Positions 1 through 6,547 of a stretch of DNA of 14,084 nt are shown one piece after another (positions within the stretch are counted from its first letter, which is position 1; each line of letters starts with the position of its first letter). Source of the DNA: JBHJOF01 sp050330055 (GTDB lineage: Bacteria; Pseudomonadota; Alphaproteobacteria; Kiloniellales; JAKSDN01); assembly GCA_050330055.1 (NCBI GenBank), contig JBHJOF010000217.1:1-14084 (forward strand), written 5' to 3'. A program made the translations under genes and the position numbers. The notes below the pieces were generated by a model. It made no database searches. It had not been told where the DNA came from and was given only the letters and a program-made list of their open reading frames with translations.

Positions 1-733
1 ACGCGATCGACTCGTCGAGGATCATCGGCTGGCGCGCGGCGGCGCGCACCCGGGCGTTCTCGGCGAGCGTCATGCAGGGCTGCTCGAGATAGTAGTCGGC
101 GTCGCCCATGGCCTGCACGAAACGCAGCGCCGCATCGACCTGCCAGGCGCCGTTGGCGTCGGCCAGCAGCAGCACCTCGGGCGGCACCACGGCACGCACC
201 GCCTTCATGCGCTCGACGTCCTCCAGCGGATCGTCGCCGACCTTGACCTGGATGCGCCGGTAGCCCTGCGCCAGGTACTTCTTCGCGGCCGCCGCCATGG
301 CCTCGGGCGCGGCTTGCGAGACCGAGCGGTAGAGCAGCACGCTCTCGCTAAAGCGGCCGCCGGACAGCTCGGCGAGCGGCAGGCCCGCGGCCTTGCCCAG
401 CAGGTCCCAGCAGGCCATGTCGACCGGCGCCTTGACGGCCAGTTGGCCCAGCATGGCGTGGTCCATCAGCTGGTTGATGCGGGCGAGCTGGCAGGGGTCG
501 GCGCCGAGCAGCTTGGGCAGCAGCTCGGCGACGCCGGCACGGATGCCGGCGGCGAAGCCCTCGGCATAAAAGGCGCCGAGCGGCGCCACCTCGCCCCAGC
601 CGGTCAGGCCCCGGTCGGTCTCGAGCCGCACGATGGTCGAGTCGGTGCCGTCCTCGGACTGGCCGCGGCAGGTGTAGGGCCCGTCCCGGAAAGGCTGGAA
701 CTGGCGATAGGCCGCCGCCCGCACGATCCGCAT
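1..733 (-). CDS. Mandelate racemase/muconate lactonizing enzyme family protein (enolase superfamily), 3' end outside the window
   Basis: Reading the minus strand from the ATG at 733 gives 244 residues with no stop before the window edge, so the C-terminal third is missing. An AAGGGGA-type ribosome site lies just upstream. Residues 1-125 form the N-terminal capping domain and the TIM barrel begins near 130. Enolase-superfamily landmarks are visible: Lys164 in VKVG (second-strand base), and three metal ligands, Asp192 (LADAN), Glu217 (YLEQP) and Asp240 (ILDES). The first Lys of the usual KxK motif is Gln here. The segments LYRSVSQ (134-140) and RRIQVKVGDDP recall cis-3-hydroxy-L-proline dehydratases and hydroxyproline-betaine epimerases, so abstraction of an alpha proton from an amino-acid-like acid is the best guess. 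Family membership is secure; the substrate is inference. It is transcribed away from ubiK. Confidence 0.88.
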   Translation of the reverse strand, partial: MRIVRAAAYRQFQPFRDGPYTCRGQSEDGTDSTIVRLETDRGLTGWGEVAPLGAFYAEGFAAGIRAGVAELLPKLLGADPCQLARINQLMDHAMLGQLAVKAPVDMACWDLLGKAAGLPLAELSGGRFSESVLLYRSVSQAAPEAMAAAAKKYLAQGYRRIQVKVGDDPLEDVERMKAVRAVVPPEVLLLADANGAWQVDAALRFVQAMGDADYYLEQPCMTLAENARVRAAARQPMILDESIA

Positions 734-822
734 GCGTCCCCTTGCCCCTCCTCCGGCCCGCCCACTGGCCTCGTGAAGCAGAACCATGGACCAAGCCTTC
801 GCTCGGGGCCAGTCCCGCGGCG

Positions 823-851
823 TTGGATTCCGCCCCGCCGAAGCCCATAGT
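823..851 (+). promoter_or_regulatory. Predicted sigma-70-type promoter of ubiK
   Basis: TTGGAT (823-828), a 17-nt spacer and CATAGT (846-851) make a plausible -35/-10 pair. The predicted start near 858 leaves a leader of about 33 nt before the ubiK ATG. This position argues against using the in-frame ATG at 786, which lies upstream of the promoter. Confidence 0.4.
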
Positions 852-890
852 AGGAGCCAGACGCCACGCCGCAGCGAGGAGGCTGGAACC

Positions 891-1226
891 ATGCAGACAC
901 AGAACCGCCTGTTGGACGATCTGGCGCGGGTGGCGAGCGGCGCACTGGGCGTCGCCTCGGGCATGCGCGAGGAGATCGAGGTCAGGCTGCGCGAGCAGTT
1001 CGAGCGCGTGCTGGCGCGCATGGAGCTGATGACCCGCGAAGAGTTCGACGCGGTGCGCGCCATGGCGGCCAAGGCGCGCGAGGAGCAGGAGATCCTGGCC
1101 GAGCGCGTGGCGGCGCTTGAGCAGGCGCTCGGCAAGGCCGAAGGCGAGTCCGCAAAGCCCGCCGCCAAGCGGGCCGTCCCCAAGCAAAAGGCCGCTCCGA
1201 AGGCCAACGGGGAGGAAGGGGCCTAG
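891..1226 (+). CDS. ubiK: Accessory factor UbiK / BMFP family protein
   Basis: The product is a 111-residue protein of the UbiK/YqiC (BMFP) family. The family is known for helping ubiquinone biosynthesis together with UbiJ and for a membrane-interacting N-terminus and a trimeric coiled coil. Residues 1-45 are an amphipathic helical region (LLDDLARVASGALG, then REEIEVRLREQFERVLARM). Residues 48-84 (MTREEFDAVRAMAAKAREE...LAERVAALEQAL) are a heptad-like coiled coil carrying the family's REEFD segment. The tail (85-111) is Ala/Lys-rich and low in complexity. The start at 891 is chosen because GAGGAGG (about 876-882) sits at correct spacing. An in-frame extension to 786 would add 35 residues unlike the family. 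The gene is separated from ybjN/proC by a repeat-bearing gap and is probably transcribed alone. Confidence 0.9.
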   Translation: MQTQNRLLDDLARVASGALGVASGMREEIEVRLREQFERVLARMELMTREEFDAVRAMAAKAREEQEILAERVAALEQALGKAEGESAKPAAKRAVPKQKAAPKANGEEGA

Positions 1227-1257
1227 CCGCCCCGTCGCCGCCGTCACCGGGGGTCTC

Positions 1258-1332
1258 ATGCTTCGACAGGCTCAGCATGAGGAGGCCGGTCCGAGTCCCC
1301 AAACCTCATCCTGAGCTTGTCGAAGGATGAGG
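1258..1332. repeat. REP-like inverted repeat, TCGACAGGCTCAG family
   Basis: The left arm (1258-1282, containing CTTCGACAGGCTCAGCATGA) and right arm (1304-1332, containing CCTGAGCTTGTCGAAGGATG) are imperfect inverted copies separated by about 21 nt. The right arm also has outer CCTCATCC/GGATGAGG ends that pair with each other. A related copy lies at 3079-3125. The gap between ubiK and the next gene (1227-1541) otherwise holds only a possible terminator. Confidence 0.75.
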
Positions 1333-1392
1333 ATTGAGGTCTGGCCACCCGGCGCCAGCGGGAGCCGAATGTGTTCCAACCGGACTGATTCC

Positions 1393-1413
1393 AGCGGGTT
1401 TTTCCCCCGCTTT
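1393..1413 (+). terminator. Possible intrinsic terminator after ubiK
   Basis: AGCGGG (1393-1398) pairs with CCCGCT (1406-1411) around a 7-nt T-rich loop and runs into TTT. The stem is only 6 bp and the T run is short. It sits 167 nt beyond the ubiK stop, past the REP-like repeat. Confidence 0.3.
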
Positions 1414-1541
1414 CCCTATTGCATCGCGGAATCAGAACTGGCACCCTACATTTAGTGGGCGATTCCTTGTGAAGCCCGATATATCGGCGCAGATGGGGTG
1501 TCGCGGCTGCCACTTGCTGCAACCGGGGGAAGCTGCACGCG

Positions 1542-2042
1542 ATGGTGTCCTTGTCCAGCCCCTGCGAAGCCCAGCACAACCCGCTCGATGTCCTGGAAGA
1601 ACTGATCAACGCCAACGACTGGCCCTTCGACCGGGCCAGCGAGCAGGAGCTGATCGCCGAGGGGAGCGGCCGCTGGTGCGACTATCACCTCTGCTTCGTG
1701 TGGCAGCCCGAGGTCGCTGCCGTGCTGTTCTCCTGCCACTTCGACCATCGGGTGCCGCAGGGCAAGCGGCGCGACGTGCACGAGCTCCTGGCCGCGGTGA
1801 ACGAGCGGCTCTGGCTCGGCCACTTCGACCTGGCCAAGGAAGAAGGCGTGCCGATGTTCCGCCACACCATCCCGCTGCGCGGCGCGCCGGTGGTCGCGGT
1901 CGAGCAGCTCGAGGACGTGGTGGACACGGCGGTCGTCGAATGCGACAGCTTCTATCCGGCGCTGCAGCTCGTCATCTGGAGCGGCCAGAGCGTGGCCGAC
2001 GCGATGCAGGCCGCCATGATGGAAACCGTCGGCGAGGCCTGA
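1542..2042 (+). CDS. YbjN domain-containing protein
   Basis: This 166-residue cytoplasmic protein belongs to the YbjN family (called 'bacterial sensory transduction regulator' in domain databases). Family members share a fold with type III secretion chaperones, and their molecular role is poorly known. After a short variable start, NPLDVLEELINANDWPFDR begins the domain, followed by the strands WCDYHLCFVW and AAVLFSCHFDHRVP. Then come the helix-strand unit ELLAAVNERLWLGHFDL and the FRHTIPLRG strand. The C-terminal helices end in SFYPALQLVIWSG. The ATG at 1542 is preceded by a GGGGGA stretch (about 1525-1530), slightly far upstream. proC begins 31 nt after its stop, so the two are probably co-transcribed. 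This pairing recurs in alphaproteobacteria, in my recollection. Confidence 0.87.
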   Translation: MVSLSSPCEAQHNPLDVLEELINANDWPFDRASEQELIAEGSGRWCDYHLCFVWQPEVAAVLFSCHFDHRVPQGKRRDVHELLAAVNERLWLGHFDLAKEEGVPMFRHTIPLRGAPVVAVEQLEDVVDTAVVECDSFYPALQLVIWSGQSVADAMQAAMMETVGEA

Positions 2043-2073
2043 GGGCCCCCCAAAAGCCCGTGGGAGTTCCGCA

Positions 2074-2898
2074 ATGCCGATAAACGTGGGCGGGCCGCTG
2101 CTCCTGGTGGGCTGCGGCAAGATGGGCGGCGCTTTGCTGTCAGGCTGGCTGGACGGCGGCGTCGCGCCAAGCGCCGTGACCGTGGTCGAGCCGCATGCGC
2201 CGGCCGCGGCCGAGGTCGCGGCCAAGGGCGTGGCGACCTGCGGTGCGTTGGACCAGGTGCCGGCCGATCTGGCGCCCGCCGTGGTGCTGCTCGCCGTCAA
2301 GCCGCAGATGATGGACGCGGTCATGCCGGGCTGCGCCGGCTTCGCCGGGCCCGGCACGGTCTTCCTCTCGATCGCCGCCGGCAAGACGATCGGCTACTTC
2401 GAGCAGCACCTGGGCGCCAAGGCGGCGATCGTGCGCGCCATGCCGAACACGCCGGCCGCGGTCGGCCGCGGCATGACCGTGCTGGTCCCTAACGCGAAGG
2501 TCAGCAACGCCCAGCGCAAAGTCTGCGGCGCTCTGCTCGGCGCCGTCGGCGAGACCGCCTGGGTCGAGGACGAGGCCCTGCTCGACGCCGTGACCGCGGT
2601 CTCCGGCGGCGGGCCCGCCTATGTCTTCCTGCTGATCGAGGCGCTGGCCCAGGCCGGGGCCGACGCCGGGCTGCCCGAGGAGCTGGCCATGCGCCTGGCT
2701 CGCGTCACCGTGGCCGGCGCCGGCGAGCTGGTGCATCGCTCGGACGCGCCGGCCAGCGTGCTGCGCGAGAACGTGACCAGCCCGGGCGGCACCACCCTGG
2801 AGGCGCTCAAGATTCTGCGGGCGCCGGACGGCCTGCAGCCGCTCATGACCCGCGCCATCGCCGCCGCCACCCGGCGCAGCCGCGAGCTGGCCTCCTGA
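2074..2898 (+). CDS. proC: Pyrroline-5-carboxylate reductase
   Basis: The enzyme catalyses the last step of proline synthesis, NAD(P)H-dependent reduction of 1-pyrroline-5-carboxylate to L-proline, in the cytoplasm. At 274 residues it has the usual family length. The N-terminal Rossmann fold carries LVGCGKMGGALL (11-22). AVKPQ (74-78) and AMPNTPAAVG (122-131) are standard ProC blocks. The C-terminal dimerisation domain has VSGGGPAYVF (176-185; most relatives read SGSGPAY) and the signature VTSPGGTTLEAL (234-245). GGGAG (about 2061-2065) is the ribosome site for the ATG at 2074. It lies downstream of the YbjN gene and is followed by a repeat-rich gap before the deacylase gene. No frameshift or missing catalytic block is evident. 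Confidence 0.97.
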   Translation: MPINVGGPLLLVGCGKMGGALLSGWLDGGVAPSAVTVVEPHAPAAAEVAAKGVATCGALDQVPADLAPAVVLLAVKPQMMDAVMPGCAGFAGPGTVFLSIAAGKTIGYFEQHLGAKAAIVRAMPNTPAAVGRGMTVLVPNAKVSNAQRKVCGALLGAVGETAWVEDEALLDAVTAVSGGGPAYVFLLIEALAQAGADAGLPEELAMRLARVTVAGAGELVHRSDAPASVLRENVTSPGGTTLEALKILRAPDGLQPLMTRAIAAATRRSRELAS

Positions 2899-2980
2899 GC
2901 GGTGCTGCGGGTTTCTGCCATCCTCCGGCCAATGATCCATGGCTCGTGCTTTGTCCGCTTCGCGGATACCCCCCTCCCAA

Positions 2981-3054
2981 CCCTCCTCCGCAAGGGGGGA
3001 GGGCTATGAATCGGTCGAGCGCACGGCTTCCTAACCTCCCCCCTTGCGGGGGAG
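2981..3054. repeat. Pair of inverted GC-rich palindromes (CCTCC..GCAAGG..GGAGG family)
   Basis: A hairpin at 2981-3003 (CCCTCCTCCGCAAGGGGGGA and on) and a second at 3035-3054 (CCTCCCCCCTTGCGGGGGAG) are near reverse complements of one another, separated by about 31 nt. Each folds on its own, with GCAA or TTGC at the apex. They fill most of the gap between proC and the deacylase gene. Confidence 0.75.
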
Positions 3055-3078
3055 GTCGGCGCGTCCTTCGGCTGCGGG

Positions 3079-3125
3079 CCTCATCCTGAGCCTGTCGAAG
3101 GAGAGGCCCGCGGCTCAGGATGAGG
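3079..3125. repeat. REP-like inverted repeat, second copy of the CCTCATCCTGAGCC family
   Basis: CCTCATCCTGAGCC (3079-3092) is the perfect reverse complement of GGCTCAGGATGAGG (3112-3125), a 14-bp stem with a 19-nt loop. The loop includes TGTCGAAGGA, shared with the repeat at 1304-1332. It could serve as a transcription stop after proC, but it has no T run. Confidence 0.75.
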
Positions 3126-3167
3126 GCGCCGGGAGGGGGGGACGGCGCGTAGCGCCAAAAGGAAAGG

Positions 3168-3704
3168 ATGTATGCAACGCGCAGCGACTGGTTTCCCATG
3201 ACCGGCACCAACCTCAAGGGCAGCGCCCTTAAGGCCAGTGCAGGGCGCATGCAGGAGGCGCTGGCGGCGGCCGGCTTCGGCTTCGAGGTGGTGCAGTTCC
3301 CCGAAAGCACGCGCACCGCCGAGGAGGCGGCGGCCGCGGTCGGCTGCAGCGTCGGCCAGATCGCCAAGTCGCTGGTGTTCCGCGCGGCGGAGAGCGGCCG
3401 GCCGGTGCTGGTGATCGCCAGCGGCGCCAACCGGGTCGACGAGAAAAAGGTCGCTGCCTTGCTGGGTGAGAGCATCGCCCGCGCCGACGCCGACTTCGTG
3501 CGCGCCAAGACCGGCTTCGTCATCGGCGGCGTGCCGCCGCTGGCGCATCTCGAGCCGCCGCTCACCCTGATCGACGCCGACCTGCTGGCGCACGACGAGA
3601 TCTGGGCCGCGGCCGGCACGCCCAACGCCGTGTTCCGCCTGGTCCCGGGCGAGCTCGCCCGGCTGACCGGCGGCCGCGTCGCCGAGGTCAAGCGCGGCGC
3701 CTGA
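3168..3704 (+). CDS. YbaK/ProX-family aminoacyl-tRNA deacylase
   Basis: Proteins of this family hydrolyse mischarged tRNAs such as Cys-tRNA(Pro) or Ala-tRNA(Pro) in trans, protecting proline codons. The domain covers nearly the whole 178 residues. Lys67 in QIAKSLVFRA matches the key lysine of the YbaK fold. IGGVPPLAH (119-127) is the conserved Gly-x-x-Pro pocket, DEKKVAALLG (91-100) is a typical helix, and GTPNAVFRL (150-158) is the last conserved strand. Two starts are possible: ATG 3168 follows AAAGGAAAGG closely, whereas ATG 3198 (MTGTNLKGSA) fits the family's N-terminus better but lacks a ribosome site. The exact substrate (free-standing ProX, YbaK or EbsC type) cannot be decided. It is convergent with the AraC-type gene; their stops are 12 nt apart. 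Confidence 0.88.
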   Translation: MYATRSDWFPMTGTNLKGSALKASAGRMQEALAAAGFGFEVVQFPESTRTAEEAAAAVGCSVGQIAKSLVFRAAESGRPVLVIASGANRVDEKKVAALLGESIARADADFVRAKTGFVIGGVPPLAHLEPPLTLIDADLLAHDEIWAAAGTPNAVFRLVPGELARLTGGRVAEVKRGA

Positions 3705-3716
3705 TCGATTCACGCC

Positions 3717-4784
3717 TCAGGTCCGCACCTGAGTGACCGGCTGCTTCGGGCTGGACGCGAGGGCGGCGCTGGCGATGGGGCGGAACATGCGCCGGTACTC
3801 GCCCGGCGTCAGGCCCGTGCACCGCTTGAAAAGCGTGCGGAAGAAAGCCGGGTTCTCATAGCTGACAGCCGTGGAGATCTCCTCAATGGGCGAGCCCTCG
3901 AACTCCAGCATCTGCTTTGCCGCCTCGATGCGCAGGTTCTGCACGTAGCCGATGAGGGTGGAGCCGGTCGCCCGCTTGAAGCGCCGCTTCAGGCTCCGCT
4001 CCGGAATACCGGATGCCGCGACCGCCCCGGAAACGGCCTGCGGGTCGCGATAGTGCCGTGCCAGCCAGTCCTCGCAGACGCGAACCACCGAGTCCGCGTG
4101 CGGCTGCCGCCGCACCAGGCTGGCATAGGGAAGCTGTCCCTCGCCGTGCCATTTCAGCAGATAGACCTTGGCGATCCGCAACGCCTCGCCCGGGCTGCAA
4201 TGGCGCGCGATGATGTGGATTGCAAGGTCATGCCAGGAGGTCGTTCCGCCGGCCGTAACGATGCGCCCGGAAGGGTCGGCGAAAGCGATGTTGGGTGCCG
4301 CCTGAAAGCGAATTTCGGGATAGCGCGTGCGGAAAAGGTCCTCATAGCCCCAATGAGAGGTCGCCTCGCGCCCGCTCAACAACCCGGTGGCGGCGAGCAT
4401 GATCGAGCCGGAGCAGGCCGAGTAGATCGTGCCGCCGGCACGATAGCGGCGCCGGATCCAATCCAGCAGCGCGGGATAGCGATCCTTCATGTCGTCGTCA
4501 GGAGCGAGCCACAGCTCGGGCAGGATTACGACCTCGCCTGCGGGATCGTCCTCCAGGCCCAGGTCCGGGCTCACCGGAATGTTGTTGCCGCAGGTAAAGG
4601 GGCTGCGCGTCAGCGAAACTATCCGCGGCCGGATCAGCTTGCGCGCCGGCTCCCTGCCGGTCAGCTCCTGCCACAGATTGCCGGTCGCGGCCAGCACGTC
4701 GACCATGCCGTAAAGCGCCGAGCCGGCCGTTTCCGGCACCGCGACGATCAAGGCCTCGACCGCGGCGGAATCCGGCCGCCCCAC
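3717..4784 (-). CDS. GlxA-family transcriptional regulator (DJ-1/PfpI domain plus AraC-type HTH)
   Basis: This is a DNA-binding regulator of 355 residues in the GlxA/FtrA group. Residues 10-195 form a DJ-1/PfpI (class-I amidotransferase-like) sensor domain: VEALIVAVPETAGSALYGMVD, VVILPELWL (86-94) and the nucleophile elbow YSACSGSIMLA with Cys124. Residues about 235-335 are an AraC-type double helix-turn-helix. The first helix pair is VSGAVAASGIPERSLKRRFK and the second is SPIEEISTAVSYENPAFFRT, followed by the hallmark FKRCTGLTPGEYRRMF. A GTG start at 4784 is preferred because GGGAGGCGAGG lies immediately upstream. The frame stays open to an ATG at 4907, but the 41 extra residues are basic and unlike the family. 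It is divergent from the OsmC gene, which it probably regulates (inference). Confidence 0.9.
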   Translation of the reverse strand: MGRPDSAAVEALIVAVPETAGSALYGMVDVLAATGNLWQELTGREPARKLIRPRIVSLTRSPFTCGNNIPVSPDLGLEDDPAGEVVILPELWLAPDDDMKDRYPALLDWIRRRYRAGGTIYSACSGSIMLAATGLLSGREATSHWGYEDLFRTRYPEIRFQAAPNIAFADPSGRIVTAGGTTSWHDLAIHIIARHCSPGEALRIAKVYLLKWHGEGQLPYASLVRRQPHADSVVRVCEDWLARHYRDPQAVSGAVAASGIPERSLKRRFKRATGSTLIGYVQNLRIEAAKQMLEFEGSPIEEISTAVSYENPAFFRTLFKRCTGLTPGEYRRMFRPIASAALASSPKQPVTQVRT

Positions 4785-4956
4785 GCCTCGCCTCCCGACC
4801 TTTGTGGCACGAATCGAACGGTTTTGACGAAAGTCGATCTGATGGCGGGCAAAGTCCAGCCCTATCTTGCCGGCATCCGCTCCACTCCGGCGCTCCGCTC
4901 CGGGCATCGCTTGAGGGGGGGTGGGCTTTTACAAACCTCAGAAGATGGAGAACACC

Positions 4957-5544
4957 ATGACCACGAAATCCGCGGCTGCCGTGCAGCAGCCGGTCACCAT
5001 GAACGGCCTCAGCCTCCAAGGCATAAGCGACACAGTCAAGGTGATCGCGGCCGACAAGAGCCTGGCGCGATTCCAGTTTCGCGCCAGCAACCGCTGGATC
5101 GGCGGCGGCGAGAACCGCTCGACCATTCGCGACTTCTACGGCGCAGGTCGCGAGGATGACTCGCGCAGCGCGCCCTTCGAATTCACCAACGGCGAGCCCC
5201 CCGTCCTGCTCGGCAACAACGAAGGGGCCAATCCGGTGGAGTTCCTGTTGCACGCGCTGGCGGGCTGCGTGACCACCACCTTCGTGCTTCATGCCACGGC
5301 ACGCGGCATCGAGATCGACGAGCTCTCGACCGAACTCGAGGGCGATCTCGATTTGCGGGGACTGCTTGGCTTGGACGAGTCGGTGTCGCCCGGCTACGAG
5401 CAGATCCGCATCAAGCTCAAGGTCAAGGCGAGCTGCACGGCCGAGGAGCTCGACGCACTGATCGCCTTTACGCAGCAGCATTCGCCGGTTTGCAACACCG
5501 TCTGCCGCCCGGTGCCCGTGAAGATCGAGCGAGTCGCCGCCTGA
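4957..5544 (+). CDS. OsmC family protein
   Basis: OsmC/Ohr-fold proteins are homodimeric thiol peroxidases that reduce organic hydroperoxides. This one is 195 residues. After a variable N-terminus (1-35), the core contains RFQFRASNRWIGGGENRS and the substrate-side NPVEFLLHALAGCVTTTF, with peroxidatic-type Cys104. The second conserved cysteine is Cys179 in HSPVCNT, and Cys183 is an extra nearby one. The preferred start is ATG 4957, with GGAGAA at 4947-4952 as ribosome site. ATG 4945 and GTG 4921 are in frame but poorly placed. It is divergent from the DJ-1/AraC regulator across a 172-bp region that must hold both promoters; I could not assign a convincing -35/-10 pair there. A hairpin follows the stop. 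Cysteine spacing fits the broader OsmC family better than Ohr. Confidence 0.9.
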   Translation: MTTKSAAAVQQPVTMNGLSLQGISDTVKVIAADKSLARFQFRASNRWIGGGENRSTIRDFYGAGREDDSRSAPFEFTNGEPPVLLGNNEGANPVEFLLHALAGCVTTTFVLHATARGIEIDELSTELEGDLDLRGLLGLDESVSPGYEQIRIKLKVKASCTAEELDALIAFTQQHSPVCNTVCRPVPVKIERVAA

Positions 5545-5579
5545 CGGCTGCGGTGACGGGAACCTGCAGGCGCAACGCG

Positions 5580-5618
5580 GACCTCCCCGCCGTCGAACCG
5601 CGGACCTGCGGGGAGGTC
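5580..5618 (+). terminator. Perfect 11-bp hairpin downstream of the OsmC gene
   Basis: GACCTCCCCGC (5580-5590) pairs perfectly with GCGGGGAGGTC (5608-5618) around a 17-nt loop, 36 nt after the OsmC stop. There is no downstream T run, so it may end transcription only weakly, stabilise the 3' end, or be another intergenic palindrome. Confidence 0.4.
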
Positions 5619-5704
5619 GCGCGGCCCAAGCGACGATCCCGCCGCTTCCGAATGCTGGAGCCGCAGCCTATGGCGCGACACGTCTTGGCACGACAGGAAT
5701 AGCA

Positions 5705-5773
5705 ACCCATCTGTGAAGCTGCGTTGCGACCTTCGCTTTGTCGCGACAGCGAAGCGGTGTAGCCTAGATGGGT
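5705..5773. promoter_or_regulatory. Nested inverted repeats and putative promoter of the TetR-type gene
   Basis: ACCCATCT (5705-5712) and AGATGGGT (5766-5773) form an outer 8-bp inverted repeat. Inside it, CTTCGCT (5731-5737) and AGCGAAG (5748-5754) flank a central palindrome TGTCGCGACA (5739-5748, sharing one base). A weak promoter fits over it: TTGTCG (5738-5743), 16 nt, TAGCCT (5760-5765). The inner palindrome therefore covers the -35, as expected of an autoregulatory TetR operator. Binding is inferred. Confidence 0.4.
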
Positions 5774-5777
5774 CGTT

Positions 5778-6431
5778 ATGGCGAAGAAGGCCGACATTCC
5801 CAACCAGGTGATCGACGCGGCTCTGGCGCTTGCGGCCGAGCAGGGCTGGCGCGATTTGTCGCTCGCCGACATCGCGGCCGCGGCCAAGCTGCCGCTGTCC
5901 AAGGTCCATCCGGTCTATTCCTCCAAGGCGGCGGTGCTGGCCGGCTTCCTGCGCCGGGTCGACGCCGCCGTGCTGGCCGAGCCGGCTGAGGAGGGCAGCG
6001 CCCGCGACCGCCTGTTCGACGTGCTGATGCGGCGCTTCGACGCCCTGCAGCCGCACCGCGAAGCCCTCGCCAACATCGCCCACGACGAGCTGCGCGCGCC
6101 GCTCGGCGCGCTCTGCAGCCTCTGCGCCCTCAGGCGCTCCATGGCCCTGATGCTGGAGACCGCCGGCCTGGATTCGACCGGCCTGCGCGGCGCCCTGCGG
6201 GTCAAGGGCCTGAGCGCCGCCTACCTGGCCAGCTTTCGGGTCTGGCTGCGTGACGACAGTCCCGACATGGCCCGCACCATGGCCGCCCTGGATGGCTATC
6301 TGCGGCGCATCGAGGGCCTGATTCAGCGCCTGCCGCGGCGCCGGTCCCGCAATGCCGCAGGCGCTGCCACCCCCGGGGCCGCCCCGGGCACCCGTTCCGG
6401 CGGGCCGGAAACGTCGAGCCAGCCGGCCTAG
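5778..6431 (+). CDS. TetR-type transcriptional regulator with COQ9-like C-terminal region
   Basis: The product has 217 residues. Residues 8-58 form a TetR N-terminal HTH: VIDAALALAAEQGWRDLSLA, then DIAAAAKLPLSKVHPVYSSK and AAVLAGFLRR. The ligand-binding half is helical. The segment LRVKGLSAAYLASFRVWLRD followed by DSPDMARTMAALDGYLRRIE (140-179) resembles the COQ9 domain of lipid-binding ubiquinone-biosynthesis proteins and the tails of related alphaproteobacterial TetR proteins. The last 30 residues are Pro/Ala/Gly-rich and probably disordered. No strong ribosome site precedes ATG 5778, and the predicted transcript start is close to it, so the leader is very short. The next gene is the phasin, 159 nt away with its own promoter. 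The protein may control its own gene; whether it regulates the phasin or acts as a COQ9-type protein cannot be told. Confidence 0.8.
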   Translation: MAKKADIPNQVIDAALALAAEQGWRDLSLADIAAAAKLPLSKVHPVYSSKAAVLAGFLRRVDAAVLAEPAEEGSARDRLFDVLMRRFDALQPHREALANIAHDELRAPLGALCSLCALRRSMALMLETAGLDSTGLRGALRVKGLSAAYLASFRVWLRDDSPDMARTMAALDGYLRRIEGLIQRLPRRRSRNAAGAATPGAAPGTRSGGPETSSQPA

Positions 6432-6491
6432 CTCAACCACCTGATTTAACAGATTTTTCCGGCCAATTCTGCTGCCGCGGCCGATATTTTA

Positions 6492-6502
6492 TTGCACTGC
6501 AC
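6492..6502. promoter_or_regulatory. Upstream PhaR-type operator half of the phasin promoter
   Basis: TTGCACTGCAC contains the palindromic core TGC-ACT-GCA. It matches, with one mismatch at each end, the CTGC-N3-GCAG motif reported for the PHA regulator PhaR. It lies 10 nt upstream of the phasin -35 box. The same nine-base core occurs at 6552-6560. Confidence 0.5.
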
Positions 6503-6512
6503 AAAATAAACC

Positions 6513-6541
6513 TTGACGCGGGCGGAAAGGCTGCGCATATA
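6513..6541 (+). promoter_or_regulatory. Sigma-70-type promoter of the phasin gene
   Basis: TTGACG (6513-6518), a 17-nt spacer and CATATA (6536-6541) form a good promoter, with transcription expected to start near 6548. It lies between two TGCACTGCA boxes, so a repressor bound to both would block it. Confidence 0.6.
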
Positions 6542-6547
6542 GCGTGC

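Noticed and set aside
786..890. Upstream in-frame start for ubiK
   Set aside because: It lies upstream of the likely promoter and lacks a ribosome site. The family begins at the 891 ATG.
348..1259. Long minus-strand open frame of 303 codons
   Set aside because: It runs antisense to ubiK and out of frame with the enolase-superfamily gene. Its translation is low-complexity Arg/Gly/Ala-rich with no domain, as expected of GC-rich shadow frames.
4785..4907. N-terminal extension of the AraC-type regulator to an ATG at 4907
   Set aside because: The added 41 residues are not family-like, whereas the GTG at 4784 has a strong ribosome site at ideal spacing.
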